A DNA stretch of 64,000 nt, from contig JAVTVX010000031.1 in NCBI GenBank assembly GCA_033439265.1, positions 17,094,001-17,158,000 of the forward strand, written 5' to 3'. Of this stretch, positions 61,986 to 64,000 are shown piece after piece; position 1 is the stretch's first letter; each line of letters starts with the position of its first letter. Made by a program: the position numbers and the translations under genes. Source of the DNA: Dillenia suffruticosa (taxonomy: Eukaryota > Streptophyta > Magnoliopsida > Dilleniales > Dilleniaceae). The notes under the pieces are model-generated. The model searched no databases. It worked only from the letters and a program-made list of their open reading frames with translations, and was not told the origin of the DNA.

Positions 61986-62907
61986 TAAATATGTAATCAA
62001 TAATATAGAAGTATTATTTATTATGATTCATGTTCAAAACGAAAATTTTCATGTTTAATATGATAAATGAAAACTAATGATTATTTTAAATATATTAGAT
62101 GTATGGTTGTTTATAAATCTTTTTTTTTTTTTTTGGATAAAAAAGAAAGACTAGAGTTACAAGCATTATACCATTTGGAATACTGAGAATGGAAAAACAA
62201 GCATTGGAAGAGTGACTCCCTAAATTGGACTCCATAACTGGTTGAACTAGTTTAGTTAAGTTTCTGAATACTCGTGATAAAGTAAATATATATATATATA
62301 TATATATTCATATTTTTGTTTTCTGTATTCGTATAAGGTATCATTTTACCAGATCGTTTGGTATCCGTTTCCATTTCCCTCATTTATTTTATAAATGTCA
62401 TTTTTGAGAATACTGACTCTCTAAATGGTATGATTCTCCTCCCCTAGTTGATAGAATCTCAAGAATAATGTAATTATAATAAACCATTTTTGGGATGGAT
62501 AAGTCTTTTGTTTTTGGTCTAAAAATTCTAAAAAGGAGTTTAACTATATTTTGGATCAATTCCATTTACCCGCACAAAATGCCTGTATTATTGCTCTAAC
62601 CTAGATCATAGGTCAATTTATCACCATTAAAGATTAAAAAAGTATTAAAATGAGTTATTTGTTATGTTATAGGTATTGATATGGGAAACTATGGTAAGTA
62701 TTGAATGATAGTTAAAAAAGATTTTGATTATTGAAGGCATTTCTAATTATCATTTGACTTTCATTATCTTAACATAATTAGCAAACTCTGATAATTTAAG
62801 ATTTTTCGATCGTTAATGGTTATTCTCCGCTTGCAACAAACAGCCTTATCCGTCGAGATTTTCTCTTGTTCAACTTAAACCCTAACAAACCACATTATCC
62901 TATAAGT

Positions 62908-63033
62908 GAGAGAGAGAGAGAGAGAGAGAGCGCGATTGGGCCAACAAACGAAGTGGGCAAGGTTTTGTGCAGTTCTATATTAGATTAGCCCTACTTTGAA
63001 TGACACGTATCCGTGCGGTCACCGTACCACTTG

Positions 63034-63074
<41 letters not shown>
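62908..63074. repeat. Two (GA)n runs upstream of the right-edge gene
   Basis: (GA)n at 62,908-62,930, followed by 'cgcgattgggcc', and (GA)n at 63,037-63,074. Such runs often mark the promoter/leader zone of plant genes. Confidence 0.9.
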
Positions 63075-63076
<2 letters not shown>

Positions 63077-63399
63077 TCATTATCTGAAAGCGACGCTGCG
63101 ATTCCTCTTTTCCTCATTTCATCATTCTCTCTCTCTCTCTATGTCCCCGTCTTTGCTGACTTTTTAACGGGGACCCACAGACCACTATTGCAAGACCGAA
63201 AAGAATCAAAAGCAAAAAATTTGACACGAAATCAACGGTTGTTATCGTACACGATACGATACGGACGTTTGTACATGATTTAGCCGTCCGATTAATTCAT
63301 TGAAATCAGAATCAGGGAAGCACACGGAAAACGAATCCAAATCAAACCCCTCCTCCAAAATTTCCTCCCTGTCTCTCTCTCCTTCGAAAGATCCAGTCT

Positions 63400-64000
63400 T
63401 TCAACATTCATCATTCTTGTTTTTCTCTGAGAGAGAAGGAGAGAGAGAGAGAGAGAGAAGAGAGAGCTTTTGTTATTCTGACGCAGAAAAAGCTTTCGTT
63501 TCAGGCGAGTTCCTTTCTTTCACTTCTTTTACAAGTTTTTGTATTATAATCATGATATTTTGGTTGTTTGTGGATGTGGGTGTTCTTTTGTTTTTCATTT
63601 TCTGTTCGGTTTTTACGTGTTCTTATTATTTCAATTATTTTTTGATGTGGTGGATATTCTTTAATTTTTCATTTTTATTCTTCAATTGCGTTTTCTATTA
63701 TAATACTCATTTTCTTGATTGTGGAGGTGGGTATTGTTTAAACCTAAGTTTTCATTTTTGTTATTTTATTGCGTAGGATTATTTTAGTCAATAATTGAGC
63801 TTGTCGTGTGATTAATGTGTTTTATAATCATGGGTGCTTCTTAATTTCTTTTTCCTTTTTTTCTTTTTTAATTTTCTGTGAGATCATTTAATTGGGGTTT
63901 GGCATTTTTTTAATACGGGCATGTGTCTGTGATTTTCCAGGCTTTTACGGAGGTTGGTATTTTGACTTTGAAGAGTACTATTAAAAAAGGACAACAAAGT
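63400..64000 (+). other. 5' leader and first intron of a gene running off the window
   Basis: A leader with (GA)n at 63,428-63,466 is followed by 'gcttttgttattctgacgc' and, from about 63,500, a strongly T-rich stretch typical of a first intron. The stretch ends in 'gattttccag' at 63,931-63,940, a good acceptor. The exon from 63,941 reads 'gcttttacggaggttgg' and continues past 64,000. The donor is not certain: 'tttcag|gcgagtt' near 63,504 would be a GC-type donor. The 158-residue open frame at 63,300-63,776 runs through leader and intron and is low-complexity, so it is not accepted. The product is unknown. Confidence 0.4.

Larger units (their letters stand above)
58605..62880. other. Intergenic region with SINEs and simple repeats
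   Basis: About 4.3 kb without a supported gene. It contains the SINE-like copies listed separately, an 8-bp (aattaatt)n tract at 59,289-59,324, (TA)n at 61,626-61,648 and 62,286-62,307, and a GA run at 60,220-60,262. 59,930-60,005 resembles 40,770-40,855 ('atttgaatat..a..tta..agattggg'), another dispersed repeat. The GC-richer stretch 59,330-59,580 and the one at 59,770-59,930 carry no recognisable gene. Confidence 0.5.

Noticed and set aside
63300-63776. 158-residue open frame with membrane-like C-terminus
   Set aside because: It reads through a GA-rich leader and then a T-rich intron, which produces Phe/Leu/Ile-rich sequence by composition alone.

Overview
The window looks like nuclear DNA of a flowering plant, most likely a eudicot. 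The base composition is AT-rich and the genes have GT-AG introns. There is a complete L-type lectin receptor kinase of the LecRK-VII kind, a DUF506 (PDDEXK-like) gene, Tat-lineage Ty3/gypsy LTR-retroelement fossils, several tRNA-derived SINE-like copies, and CT/GA-rich 5' leaders. No bacterial, organellar or viral gene set is visible.

Left half (1-32.2 kb): one continuous satellite domain. The core (10,932-29,670) holds 30 head-to-tail monomers of 625 bp, nearly identical to each other. It sits inside older, strongly diverged copies of a longer relative (about 650-760 bp) on both sides (1-10,931 and 29,671-32,215). The 625-bp monomer is a shortened derivative that lacks a segment still present in the flanks. 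The core has higher-order structure: a run of four monomers sharing private variants, a repeated block seen at offsets of about 1.88 and 5.0 kb, and a 6/7-monomer duplication. I see no credible gene in this part.

Transition (32.2-34.1 kb): a probable promoter and 5' leader on the minus strand (TATA near 33,535) pointing towards the satellite, with its first spliced exon duplicated. A weaker promoter-like segment points right and ends where a retroelement fossil begins.

34.1-37.9 kb: a broken, minus-strand Tat-type Ty3/gypsy fossil (protease, reverse transcriptase, RNase H and start of integrase) next to an LTR-like block.

38.0-56.1 kb: a segmental duplication around the receptor kinase. The compact copy A (38,020-40,575) carries the upstream and downstream flanks but no kinase gene. 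Copy B (40,740-54,180) carries the intact gene (50,902-53,189) and many insertions: a 4.2-kb LTR element without coding domains, a 743-bp terminal-inverted-repeat element and SINEs. Copy A shows the empty site for the two largest insertions, so their order in time can be read directly. A second duplicated block (41,368-42,170 and 55,212-56,104) does the same for a SINE.

56.1-64 kb: a complete three-exon DUF506 gene (57,364-58,604), an AT-rich intergenic stretch with SINEs and other repeats, and at the right edge the GA-rich leader and first intron of a gene that continues outside the window.

The two complete genes are ordinary single-copy-style host genes with no evident functional link. I found no new biochemical system. 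The most informative content is the structure and history of the 625-bp satellite and the gene-less twin of the receptor-kinase locus. Identities and ages are judged by eye; no alignment was run.
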